DNA of 64,000 nucleotides from Sitta carolinensis (Eukaryota; Chordata; Aves; Passeriformes; Sittidae): assembly GCA_032173965.1 (NCBI GenBank), contig CM063283.1:20254501-20318500 (forward strand), written 5' to 3'. Made by a program: the position numbers and the translations under genes. Numbering within the stretch: the first letter of the stretch is position 1; every line of letters starts with the position of its first letter. The notes under the pieces are model-generated. The model ran no database searches, was not told the DNA's origin, and saw nothing but the letters and a program-made list of their open reading frames with translations. Shown in pieces: positions 12,781 to 25,439 of this stretch.

Positions 12781-13670
12781 TACTCCTGAGGAGACCGAAC
12801 ACAGCACTCCTTGCAGGAAAGACATTTATTTTGCTATGATTGGCAAACTTTGCTGAAAAGGGTAATAAAACAAATCATATAGGCTTAACACTGGATATAA
12901 GCAAAACAGTATCAAAGTCAGCATAAACCATGATAGCTAAGACTTGTGCTGTGAGTGTCCACCAGACAGAGAGCCTGGGATCTGGGAGCTCTCTCTCCTC
13001 TCCTTCTATGGACCCGGTCAGATGAACAGGGCAAGTTTGACTGCTGTGGTATGCCTTTAATCATACAAAAGTGTATTTATTATGGAGACAAAAATCAAGT
13101 TTACTTGCCAAAATGTCATTATGGAAAACCTAAAATATGATGAAAAGTAGACTGACATTGTTGTAGGCTTACTTGATCACATATAATTGCTTTATTTACC
13201 AGTGAATTCCAATAAATGTGCTATGATATCAAGGGCACATTTTAATGGGACCTAAGATTATATAACCAATATTTATGAATTTGCAGTGCTGAGTAATTCT
13301 CACTGTTGGTTTTTATTTGCAACAGATCAGTCTGTGCTCTACCCATTTTGGGGCCCAAACTGTTTTCATTTATTTCATGTCCAAAGGAAGTGACAGTTTT
13401 CATTCATTCAGTCAGACAAGATATTACCATTCCCTGCACATCTGCAACATTCAAGAACAGCTACATATAGAGGAATGTGCTTTTTTATATATTGTCATAA
13501 GTCAAAGGGAAATAAAAGTACTTGTGTTTTATTATCTTTAACATAATTATTATTTTATAAGGCTTTTATCTTGCAAAATTATCTCTATAAGGCGTTGTTT
13601 GGATTTTGGAAATAGGAGCTGCAAACCTGATCTGGAGCATAAAGCCCAGAACTAAATAAATGTTAAATTA

Positions 13671-13698
13671 AAACAAACAAGCAAACAAACAAACAAAC
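13671..13698 (+). repeat. (AAAC)n microsatellite
   Basis: AAAC units with a single G interruption near 13681. Short simple repeat. Confidence 0.9.
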
Positions 13699-16600
13699 TC
13701 CAAAAGTCCTTTAACAAAGTACTCCAAGGCTTTACAAATATCCAGTTGTGGCAGATGTTTTGTTTCTGGCATCCATTTTGTTACAATACCCCATGGGAAC
13801 CCTAGCAAACATAGAATTAGGGACCCTAGAGATTTTACACACAAGAGCTCAGCAGTGGCTAAAGAACCCACATCTTTCTGACCCAGGTTGATTTCACAGG
13901 CAGCCAACTTAGCTTCTCTAATAACTAAGCTTACCAAAATGTGTGCTGGGATAGCTCTGCCAGACACATACCATTGCATCACAAGAGTAGCAAAATCACA
14001 CACACAACTCTGGCAGTCCCACAACCTCTCTCGGACGCTGCTGGGCAGATGTCAGACCTGAGTTTCTTTTCTTATTAATGCAAGCACAAACTTCCTCGAG
14101 TTTACTAATACCTCCTACACAGTTTTCACTCCTACACATTAACAGAGCAAGACCTTTAAAAAAAAAAAAAAATCACCATAATTCTTCTTTGCTTTTTCCA
14201 TTGCACTATCCTAGTCCCACCAGAGACCCAGAAAGAACCTTACCCGACAGTCATAAGAGGAACAAACACAACAGCCCTTTATCAGGATTTCTCCCTATCA
14301 GGATTTTTTCTTGTAAGGGAAGATCTTTCATATATTCTTTGATATCCAAGCAAAACTTCTAGCAGCTTCAAGCAGCCCAGGACCTCACCCTTGTTTTTGG
14401 AGAGAGTACCAGGGCTGCTGAGAGGTTACAAAGAACAACAAATACAAAAGAGAGAATGAGAGAGAAAAGAGTAGCTTGAGAAAACATGTGCTACAGCATT
14501 TGAAACCAGAAGTATTTTCTCATGACAGAAGGGCGCCAGCCACACTGTGGCACTCAAGCAATATCAATAGCAGTGCCAAAGGATACGAGATAATGAAGAA
14601 CAGGAATATGGGCTTTTTTGAGCTGCACAATGGGGCAAGAGTTTCCAAAACAAATGTTTTGAAGGCAGAAATGCCCATGCAAGCCACTGATAACTCTGCA
14701 TGTTGAGTGATAAATAACCATCTGAGAATTTGCTCTGCAGTGTTTAATTCTCTACAAGTATTTTTATAATGAAATCTCTACAAGATTATAACCAAAACCT
14801 AAATTCCGATGCTTAAAATTTCCCCTAGAACTAGATAACTGATTCCACAGTACGGCACTCAGAGTGCTTTAGGAACAGTTATGGCAACATTAATTAAGTG
14901 TCCAAGGGAATCAGGAATGGAAAACTCATTTTGACTTCAGTCCTTTGAGTCCCTCTTCATGCTATCTTTTTTGGTTTAACCTTCAGAAAGACAGAAATTA
15001 TGGCAGAGATTGTTAATCAAGGAAAAGGCAAACATCCTGAACAGTGCAGCAGTCAGTGTAGTGAAATCCCACTGTTGTATTTGCATATTTCTAAAGCATT
15101 TTACAGCAAGGCTGCTATCTATGAAATACAAAGGGTGATTTTACATAGCCACAGCTATGTTGAGAATATTTTGCTCATACAAATATCGCTCCATTACATC
15201 ATAAAGGGTAAATAAATGACAGGATAAGGGAAAGAAACAGCTGGGCATCATATGGGGAGATGCAAAACGGCTGGACCACACTATTGAAAACATAAAGTCA
15301 TTTCAACAGGACTATGTCCTATCAACCTCTAAACATCTTCCAGACACAAAGGAAATCAATAACATTATAAATCAAAAAAGTGAAAAACACAAACCACACT
15401 CCTTGCAGTATTTTGATACTCAAGAAATTAACGACAAACTGTTTCATGTAAAATGGTGTCCCCATTAATGACGTTGATGTGACTTAAATAGCTCATACAG
15501 TACAATGATGGGCTCCAAACAACTAATAAATAGATATTAGGGCTCAGGAATCCATGGGAGAAGTATGAATACTAGCTAGCCTGGAATGCTAAGAAATTGG
15601 CTCCTCAGTTACAGTAGTTTGCAAAGTAACTGCAACACCTCATTAGAGATGTGTGTGAGAAAGGAAAACCAGAACCAAGAAAGGACCTATAAGTTTATAA
15701 ACAGTGAGTAAAACAGCAATAGTAATGGTTTCCAGCATGATTTAATCAGCCTACACAAATGAGGCCAAACATTGGTCTTGGTTCAGATGTATTAACTATT
15801 CACCATGGACTATGAATTCAACTAAATTAGCATTGTTTGTTGGTTCACAGGTAGTAGAGACCTTCCATGCCATGAAACAGGTTAGGCAAACTAAGGAGGA
15901 CTCGTAATCTGGTCACAGCAAAAACAGCTACTGTTTTACATTTTCATTCCTCCTACTATGATGGCTGCCCAAGTGGCATGGTTTCCTTTTACTGCTTTCA
16001 CAGATAAACCCCATTCCAAATGAATATGTATGAAAGTGGGATCTGAATAATTCTGGTGAGAACTTTGATACACATGGATGTTTGCAATTCATGATGTTGT
16101 TCAGCACTCTCGACACTAATTCCTTAGTTTGTACAAATAGTGTTGGAATATTAATAGAGGGCATTATAACCTCTGTGTAAAACTATATTTTGTTTAAACA
16201 TATATTAAAATATTCTTATCTGCCTACTTCTGCTTCTAATGAAATTTGGTTCAAACGGATTGGTAGGAACAACCAAATTAGAACTCCTCTTACCAAAATA
16301 TTTAACTGTCTTCTAATCTGTCTTTTCCAAATTCTTCTGTGATGTGCTTTAATCTCTCAGGAAATAAAAACCTACACAAAAATGTCATCAAAACAGATTT
16401 ATGAGCAGAGTTTCTATTGTTCACCTTTTTACTTTGTTAACAGAATGACCCTCTGTCAGCAAAACATGGTGGTTTTCAGTATCATATAAAATAAATTCAC
16501 TTTTTAAGACATAGTCTGCTTTATTTCACTTTGACTACCTAGTAATAACATATCTACCAAGAAGGAGAAATAGATACTTTTAAAATATAGCAACATGTTC

Positions 16601-17192
16601 TATAATTATGATGTAAAACATCACAAGAATGGTGCTGCATAAACATATAGTATAGTGTGGATTTTTTCTCAGAGGAAAAAGAAAAAATAAGTTTATAGGA
16701 CATAGAAAATTTTATGGGAATGACAGGCTTGTATAAACAAGTCAAAATCAAATATTAGCACCCTGTACGTAGTGAAATTACTACTGAATGCTGTTTCTTG
16801 GTGTATCTTCTTCCATTCAAATAATAAAAATCTAGTCAGTAGAAATGAGCAAATAATTGCTTTTTGTTTGACAGAAAATTCTTAAAATATTAGACTGAAC
16901 CAATTCTTGTTTTCTTTTTTCACTTTAGAGGAAAGCTGGGGAAAATAAGCATTTTCCTTCACACTCAATGTTTGATTTGAGCATTAACAGAACATTACAT
17001 TCTGCAACAGTTCTACAAAAAGCAAAGAAAAAGTCAAAGGGAGAATAACTCTTTTTTTATCTCAATACTCCTTTTTTATCTCTCAGTGCCAAAACTTCCT
17101 CATTTACTTTGTCCACATTCCTCAAGTCTAGTCATTTATCTCCACTTATCTGTTCTCTTCAAATACCAAAATGTTAATTTGACTTACAACAG

Positions 17193-17203
17193 CCCCCCCC
17201 CCC
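17193..17203 (+). repeat. Poly(C) run, 11 nt
   Basis: Eleven consecutive C in an otherwise AT-rich region. Confidence 0.95.
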
Positions 17204-18675
17204 TTCATTTATTCACATTGGTCAGGAATAGATAATTAAATTTAGATCTGATTTTTTAAATATTCAGCTACTGAACCAAAAATCAGTTGTTATTACAATA
17301 CTCAGCAGAGAAAATCTGGGCTGAAGTTAATAATTTTATTTGATGGAAGACTTGACTTGGTGAGAGCTTACATTGGGAAGATATATGTACTACAAACACA
17401 TACACACTGTATCTGATGAAGAGTGGAAAGACCATCTACAAAGAATAACAAAATATTTCCATTTTCAACTCTGAAGTTATACATTTGAATCTTAATCTAA
17501 GAGAAATGTTTCCCATTTTAACAAGGGAATGCGTTTGGACTGATAAGGACAAAAGCTAGTTTCCTAAATGACCAAAGCTGAACTCACAGCTGTTCTATTC
17601 AAAGTTTATATTTTCTTTACTCGTGATTATATAATCTCACAGGTAATAAATCAACATGCCTTTGGCAGTCTGGCTTTACGTAGGTTGAGTTTAATATGCT
17701 GGCATGGTCTATTTGACTCAGGAGTTAAGATAATTTGTAACAAAGCTTGAAATTCAAACAAATTTCCTTCATTATCAGATCAGAGCACGCTTTTAAAAAT
17801 CTGCTTACCAGGTTTAAAAGGTCAGCTGACTTGACTTTCCTTATTATTTTCTCCCCTAGAGTTCAGATTTTGTTCACACTTCCGGCATGAGTATTAGCAG
17901 GCTATGATGCAGAGGTTTCATTCCTATGAACTATGGAGTCTCTTGAGAGGGCAAAAAACTCTCATATCTTAAGACTGGACACTAGCTTGAAGACAGAAAA
18001 TTAAATGCTGAAATATGCTAAAGCAAAGGATGTAAAGCTAAACCTGAGCTTTGCAGCTGGTGTTTGATATCCTTTTTGCACCAATTTATTTTGTACCCTG
18101 TAATACCACTTTTTATCAATGTTTGTTATCACTCCATTCAGTTTTTTGTCAGAATAGGCATATTTTCACGGGTCTGGGTGCTATTCTGCCTGTGTCCCCC
18201 AAACGAACTTCAAATTTCTGCCACATCCAGATTTCTGCAACCTACTCTATGAAAACAACCCATGTTCCATTCTTATCTCAGTCAAAAAGTAAGAAGATGC
18301 CTGATCCTATAAGCTATTTGTTTTTCTGTCTAGAACTCTTTTTCTCCAGGGAAGACTTTCTTCTGGCACTGCTTCACTTTCTCCAGCTCCACGCCAATAT
18401 TGAACTGAATACTGAGCTCAATTCCCTGTCACCACTGTTGGAGAAGTCCAGGAGAGAGCTCCTGCCCATTCTGTTCCTATTTCTCCATGCTATTCAGCCT
18501 ATTTCCTCCCTGGGAAATATCCATTTGCCTTGGGGCACTTGTCTTCCAAGCACAGGCAGTGTGATGACTCCAGGCAGTCTCATCCTGTAATCAGCCAGTA
18601 CTTCTCAGGGCTTTCTCACTGCATTGGTCCTCTCCCTAGCTAACTTTTGATAAGATAACCCACTGAGAGAAATAG

Positions 18676-18696
18676 AAAAAAAAAAAAAAAAAAAAA
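18676..18696 (+). repeat. Poly(A) run, 21 nt
   Basis: Twenty-one consecutive A followed by GAAAAAG. There is no clear retroposed sequence upstream. Confidence 0.95.
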
Positions 18697-21679
18697 GAAA
18701 AAGACAAGGGTCTTATCAAAAGAAAGGGGGGATCTTATCAAAATGTGTAAATAGTGGCAGAGGTAGAGTAAAAAAGATGGAGCCAGAGTCTTCTCAGTGG
18801 GATGCACAGACAGAATAAGCAGAATAAGAGGTACAAAAAGGCACAAAGTGAAATACAAAAAGCTCCATTTAAGCGGAAGAAAAAAATCTTTTCTTTTACT
18901 TTAAGGCTGGGCAGACATTGGAAAATATTCCCAGAGAGCTTGTGGAGCTGCCATCCTTGGGTATGTCAAAACCTAACCAGATATGGTTCTAAGCAGCCTG
19001 CTTTGAACATGCAGACTGAACTAGAGACTCCAGAGAGCTTTCAGTCACTCGGGGATTCAGTGACAAAAATGTGTAGGGTGGAATGCAGGTGCACGAAAGA
19101 AAAGATGAGGTCCAGAATAGGAATGAATAAAAATACAGATTTAAATTATGCAGGGTGGAGGATAAAAAACACTTGAGGAAGCTGGAGTAAGAAACAGGCA
19201 ATATAGAAGAAAGAATGAAGAGAAGCATGGTAGGACATCCTACCAGGCAAATCTAGAAGTTCAAGGTACCAATACTTCATTAAACATTTAAGCCAGCATT
19301 CTTGCTGTATAGGCATCTTGACCTGGTGGGGCTGTAAATCTTTGCTTGGGCACTTCTCGACCTAGCAATCAGTGGGTGACAACCTAAACATTGGTTAAAT
19401 AGATGCTAAGAAACACACTGAACTAATTTATTAGTATGAAATACCTGTAAACACAGAAGAAATGCCAAATTGCTAAAAGTGACACTTCCTTCTCAAGCTC
19501 CTTCCTAAATTATTAATTAACTTGTGCTACAAGAGGTTTGTCTAAGTTTTGAAGTTCTAACACAGAGCTCCCATTAGCCATCACCAAACCAACCTTCACC
19601 AACTTCCCTTCCCTCCCCAGCAGTTTGTGAAATCCCCAGTTTGTGAAAGTCAGAGCAATCCAGGAAGAGGGTGGTATGTAAACAAATGAGGAACATGTGT
19701 TTCCAAATGGGAAAGGGGGTAATGCAGACAGTGAAATTAGAGGAACAGGGCCTGAGCTAGCAGCTGTGGTAGCAGAGGAGTGGGAGGGTTGCCAAGGCAT
19801 TAGAGGGATCTGACAAGGGAGCAAGAGGTAAAACACAGGTACTAGATGAACACTGTATTTCCCAGATCCAAGCAGGCCTAGATTTTGATTTTTTTCTCTT
19901 TGATGCAGCTAATATGGATTTTTCTGTTTTCTAGTGGATATTTGTTTAATTCAAAAAGTAGTCATATGGGAACAATTTCCACTCTGTTCCCAGTCAACAG
20001 GACTATAATGGCAGGTGGTTGCAGGGATGGGCTGAGAGGCAAGGAAAGAATCAAAGGCAGCACCTGCCTGGGTGAAATATTGCTTCTATTTCTTAATTTC
20101 CATCCATACTGAATCTGTTTTTTAAGGGCACTCTTATGGAGAATATGCTTTAGTAATTAAAAAACAATCAGTCTAAAGCAGAATTAATAGTTTTCTGAGG
20201 GCTAATATCAGTATATCTCTCTAAGCCTCACTTAGAAAGAAACTCTGAACACATGCACTGAAAAAGAAGCATGGAGTGGATTATTTTTTGCTTTATGTAC
20301 CCTTTTAGCAATACAGATGGTCCTAAAGAAGTGCTTACTCAGTGACAGTTTAACATCTGACTACACCATACAAACTTAGACTCTGGTTTCTACTTAGACA
20401 ACATTCAGATACAACATAAAAGAGCAAGATGGGCTTCATAGCATTTTTCCTCTCTTGGTATCAGAGAGCTCTTGGAGGGAGAGCAATGTCACAATCCCAC
20501 TTTAAAGGGAGAAAAAAACAAGGCAGACAAAAAACAAGGCAGAGAAAAGCTGAGTATTGATGCTAAAATCAAAGAGCAAGCCAGGGCTAGAGTAAGCAGC
20601 AGGACCCAGATCTCCTGACTTCCAGGCTGCACTCTCCCACATTTCTTTTGGCAACTTAAATCTGCAAACTTCCCTACTTACGTTGCCAGGCACCACTCAG
20701 GGTTTGTAAGTTTTTAATGGGTTAATTAGCACCAAAGCATTTTTTCTTCTGCGGTCTAGACATAGAAATATCCAGATTTTGTTTCCCTTGAAAGGCAGCC
20801 CATCCTGGAATCTGCACTCGATCATCCATTTCCATGTTTTTCTAGGGCCAGATGGGCTAAACATGATTTGAAGATTTTTTTTCCCCTTTCTTCAATGATT
20901 CTTGTCCTTTCTTTCACTGACTACCAGCTTGTTTGTTTTGTTTTGAGGATGATGCCAACTGTAAAATAAAAAATGCAATTTCCAAGGTAGAGAAATTAGA
21001 GAATGATGGATTAGCTGTTGCCAAGAAAAAGTAATAATTCCTGGACCTAACAAGTAACTCTGAAAATAAAGAAGGGATTATTAAATGTTACATAATTTCA
21101 ATAGGACAAAAGCAGAGAGAGAAAGAGACTGCCCTATTTTTAAATTTTTTTTACACTCTGGAGACTATGGACCATATTGTTCATTTAGGCATGCAGCTGT
21201 AAATATGTGGTTCTTCCTACTCCAGTTGAATTACCCTGGATATCTCTGGTGTACCGAAACACCATTTCCCTTTAACCACTCTCCTACGTGTACATGCTTG
21301 CACAATATATAATACTGCATTATATGTCTGGGCCTCAGCCAGGCACCCTGGAATCAGGTTTGGATTTTCCCAGAGGGCAGGGGCTTCCTGTTTGTGGGGG
21401 TTTGCCTCCAAATTTAGTGGTCCAAATCCACACACTTTAAAATGTGTTTAAGTACCAACTCTAATCTAGTTGCCACTATTATTCTATTTATTTCTCAATA
21501 TTTTTATTTTAAATTGGAAATACAAATTTTAAGCACATTCCTGAAGTAGTTTTGCTGGTATCCATACAATAAACACATAACAGCCAGTTTGAAAAAAAGG
21601 TGTCACCAGCACTCATTTGTGATTAGCTGTGCAAATCTTTCCTGGTGTTCCTATTAGATAAAATATTCTAATCTGTACT

Positions 21680-21721
21680 TATAAACTGTGTACACCACAC
21701 CATAAACTCTGTACACCACAC
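21680..21721 (+). repeat. Tandem duplication, 2 x 21 bp
   Basis: 21680-21700 and 21701-21721 are adjacent copies built on ATAAACTSTGTACACCACAC. They differ at two positions (the first base, and G versus C in the middle), so 19 of 21 bases match. A further ACCACAC partial continues after the second copy. Confidence 0.9.
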
Positions 21722-22305
21722 CACACAACTTCATGTTCTCTTCTTCCTACAATGGACATCATCACCTGCTATAAATTGATGTACTCCCTCTAGTTTAATT
21801 TCTTTTGGTCGCAGACACAATGTCAAATACCTCCTGCCTGTCATTTTAGCAGCATGCAGGAAAGCACAAGACAGCAGAATGCCAAAGGTGCTTGACCATG
21901 ACAATGGCACAGAGCAGGGGTGTGTTTGGGTTTGTTTAATTCTTAAAATCAGCTATGCACTTGTTGACCCAAATTAAGGCCTGGATTTATTAATATGATT
22001 TTGTCTGTTTATATGTCAAACCTGGATAAAATAAGCACTCCCAGAAACAAATCACTTTCCTGCCCTACGATATGAATGTACAGTATTAAGATTCCGTATG
22101 GCCATAAAGGCCTTGGGCATTTCATTCATATTTATTGGAGATAAATACCATATTGTCTTCCTAGCAACATCAAATTTATGAATGCTGACATACAATAGTG
22201 ACATTTAAATCCTTAAAAGGTCTTGAAAAACCTGCTTCAATGGTAAAGCAAGTGTAAATAAGGTAATTTTTTTATTTGTGAAATTATTATTTTTTTATGA
22301 AAACT

Positions 22306-22329
22306 TACTATTTTACCTCTAAAATAGTA
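22306..22329. repeat. Perfect hairpin, 10-bp arms, 4-nt loop
   Basis: TACTATTTTA (22306-22315), CCTC, TAAAATAGTA (22320-22329). AT-rich arms make this one less surprising than the others in the window. Confidence 0.85.
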
Positions 22330-22727
22330 TAAGACAAACGGTCGGAAATGTAGTTAATTTAAGCCTTCCTGATCTGCCAAGGCTTAATTCCAGTTCTTTG
22401 CCAGTGTTACTGCCACGACTACAGTGGTGTAAAGCTATAGCAACAAAGTGCCAAATGAAAGCCAAAATACCAAAGGAGTTACCCACCAGTGAAAAGCATT
22501 TAATCTCATGGTTCTGCATCCTAATCTCATTTGTAAAGACAACCCTCAACTACTTCCCTCATGATTCCTTTCCAACCAGACTCCCAGTCCATCCTATTGA
22601 AACATAAATAACTAACAATGCAATGGTCAAAGACCACCTAGAAATGGCAAGTATTTTAGATAACATTGCACATCTTTGACTGTTGTCAGTGTGATCCATA
22701 TGTAAGCCAGGAAATCTGGTATAATGA

Positions 22728-23103
22728 GAGGGGAGAGGGAGAGGAGGGAGAGGGAGGGGAGGGAAGGAGAGAAAGGGAATGAGGAGAGGGAGAGGGGAGG
22801 GAGAGGATAGGAGAGAGAAGAGAGAGGAGAGGAGAGGAGAGGAGAGGAGAGGAGAGGAGAGAAGAGGAGAGAAGGAGAGGAGAGGAGAGGAGAGGAGAGG
22901 AGAGGAGAGGAGAGGAGAGGAGAGGGGAGAGGAGAGGAGAGGGAGAGAGGAAGGAGAGGAGAGGAAGGGGAGGAGAGGAGAGGAGAAGGAGAGGAGAGAG
23001 AGGAGAGGAGAGGAGAGGAGAGAGAGAGAGGAGAGGAGAGGAGAGAGGAAGAAGGAGAGGAGAGAGAGAGGAGAGGAGAGGAGAGGAGAGGAGAGGAGAG
23101 GAG
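22728..23103 (+). repeat. (GGAGA)n purine-rich microsatellite
   Basis: G/A repeat dominated by GGAGA units, with irregular GAGGGA-type units at the left end. Isolated T interruptions occur at about 22780 and 22808. From 22809 to 23103 the plus strand is pure purine. The 129-codon Arg/Glu/Gly frame at 22779-23168 is an artefact of the repeat. Confidence 0.96.
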
Positions 23104-25439
23104 TCTGTTGCTATATTACAGGTAACATCAGGCCTTGTTCAGGGCTGGCTTGGGAAGAAGAGGTGTGACCCATGTCAAATTGCCAAAGTTCAAAAGAAAT
23201 CCTGCTCCTGCAAAAACTAGGACATAAAGAGATTTAGCAGAAGCACGAGCTGTCTTGTATATCCCATCTCATCCTCTATTATCCTCAGAAGCCTGTCAAC
23301 CACTTGGGGCTTTAACATGGCCAAAATATGCAGCAAGGAAAATGGACTTTGCCCTTCTAAGTATTTTGCCTGTGCCTAGGGCCAGATCTGCAGGGTTCAT
23401 TTCCTTTGCTAGATCATTCCTTGAAGCTATTCCTCAGGATGCCAAACTTAGTGCCCATCCTCTGGTACAGGAACTCATAATTTCATTCTTTTAGATGTTC
23501 TTTCCTTATTTCTCTCACCTTAACTAGTTACAAGTAATTCCTTCATACCACCTCTATATATCTTAATAAATTCCCACTCATTTCCTTTTCATCTCCCTAT
23601 TTACTCCCATCTCCTGTTATGGGTCCTGCTTTTAGTATTTCTTTTGCCCTTACATAGATCAGACATAGCACCTATCTGTAGTTGCAAAGAAAGTCTTGCC
23701 AAACCTTAAGGTGCAAAATGGTCTGAGCAGAGATATAACTTAGGAATATTAAACTGTTACATACAAGTAGTCCTTTTCAGAGTTCATGCAAAACGTTTTC
23801 TCTAAGAGGCTTCTAATGTGATCATATGTGCCCAGCACTGAGTGGAACAGAAGTTATGTCATTGACACGAAGCTTTTGCCCTGTTTTCAGCCTCATCACC
23901 CCAGAAAATGGTACACCTGTGCCTTAATGCACTGGAGTTCTAGAGCTTTTCAATAAAAAGCTTAACACAGCTTTTTAGACATACTCAGAACAAACATATT
24001 TTCCTCTAGTCTTATTTTTGGAAATGGCTGAACTGACTTTTCCAAAATAATCAGCCTTGGGCAGACACCTGACATGGAAAATTTCAGCCTAACTGTCTGA
24101 GTTCAATGTAATAAAGCAAGGAAAAGCAAAGTCTTATCATGGGAAGATGGGGGCCAGACAGACAGTGCTCCAAATCCCACCTGGGACACAGGCATGTGAC
24201 AGATGACATCATTATTATCTATCTTACCATTGGTTATCAAGTCATTTCCATGATACTACATTAACCTCATAAAACATTGATCTTTTGGGCCAAAGTCTTC
24301 CATGCTTAGTATTTGGCCAAAGACAATTTTTTCTGGAGAACATTTGGAAAAAAACTAAACAAAACAAAAAATCTACTGAGACACTTCTGAGATACGTGTG
24401 TGAGAAACACAATATGTATTGAATACAATACATATCAATACAATACAATACAATACAAAATATATTGAATATTTTGACCATTGTTACAAAGTTTTTCCAG
24501 GTCAACTGCTCCAGGATGATTAAACAACAAAACATAAAAATTGACATTTGAATAGCCTGTAATGAGTAGTGCTTGTCTGGATAAACTGGGAGGAGAAGGA
24601 AAGAGAAGAAAAGATGAGAAAGATCACCACATATGACTTGTCCTACCAAAATCTGGAAGATTAACATGAGGGAGTTTTCTGCAGTTTCTGAACTTCATAT
24701 TTTGTGTATGAATCCACTGTTGCCTTCCCTTTGCCACTAATTGAAAATGAATTCACACCCTGTGTCACTCTTCTGAGTGTCAACTGAATTTCCACTGTTT
24801 AGCAAACCCCTGGAGCTTGCATTCACACATTGGTGATGACCATAAATGAGTTACTGTCAGGTTACCAGGTTGCTGTCCCTGGTATCTCTATCTAGAGGAC
24901 AGGCTTATCAGACACACCTCCAATCAACCACTGAGAAGATTTTTGCTAATAAACTAGTGCCTCACTCTCTGCTTGGCATGTTGGCTGAGAGCACGTGGGA
25001 CCATAGCCATTCCTTCAAACTGCTGTCATTATCTTAACTTTCTAGCTACTTGTTGGTATCTTAGACCAATGTTACTATTTTTCCTTTAAATCTCACCCAA
25101 GCCTTCTTTAGAAGTGTCCACTCTACATAAACTAAAACCAAGTCTTATCAAATCTCGACTTTTGCCCCCTTCAGGCTGTCACCCCTTGTTGCCACTGTTT
25201 CAAACATGATCTGGTGCCATTTTGAAGGAGGAAATTTGGATTACTTAAACTGTTACACTGTTTCATCTCCAGTAAGAACAAAAAGATATTTGATAACTCA
25301 ATGACATTTCTCTCAGTTCTGTGAAATGACACCCATGTTCTCTGCATCTTCAGTGTTCTCTCTCCACCCTTTTAGCTAATAGATCTTACCTAATAGATTT
25401 CTTTTGTTCAATCTAGAAGATGTTTTGAGGCAGGATACA
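23104..25439. other. Non-coding; (AATAC)n-like microsatellite at 24421-24464
   Basis: No supported gene. A short ATACA/CAATA repeat occurs at 24421-24464. A 141-codon minus-strand frame across it (24667-24242) is rich in Phe/Leu/Cys and has no family resemblance. Confidence 0.55.

Larger units (their letters stand above)
12781..22305. other. Long AT-rich non-coding stretch
   Basis: No supported gene. Contents are simple sequence only: (AAAC)n at 13671-13698, a C11 run at 17193-17203, an A21 run at 18676-18696, and a 21-bp tandem duplication at 21680-21721 listed separately. The longest open frame, 18051-18590 plus (179 codons), has no recognisable domain and no codon pattern that sets it apart; I treat it as chance. 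Confidence 0.55.

Noticed and set aside
18051..18590. 179-codon plus-strand open frame
   Set aside because: No recognisable domain, no splice context and ordinary AT-rich composition. A few frames of this length are expected by chance in 64 kb on six frames.
22779..23168. 129-codon Arg/Glu/Gly-rich frame
   Set aside because: By-product of the (GGAGA)n repeat.
24421..24464. AATAC-type repeat considered as a CRISPR-like or iteron array
   Set aside because: Units are 5 bp with no unique spacers; this is a plain microsatellite in a vertebrate context.
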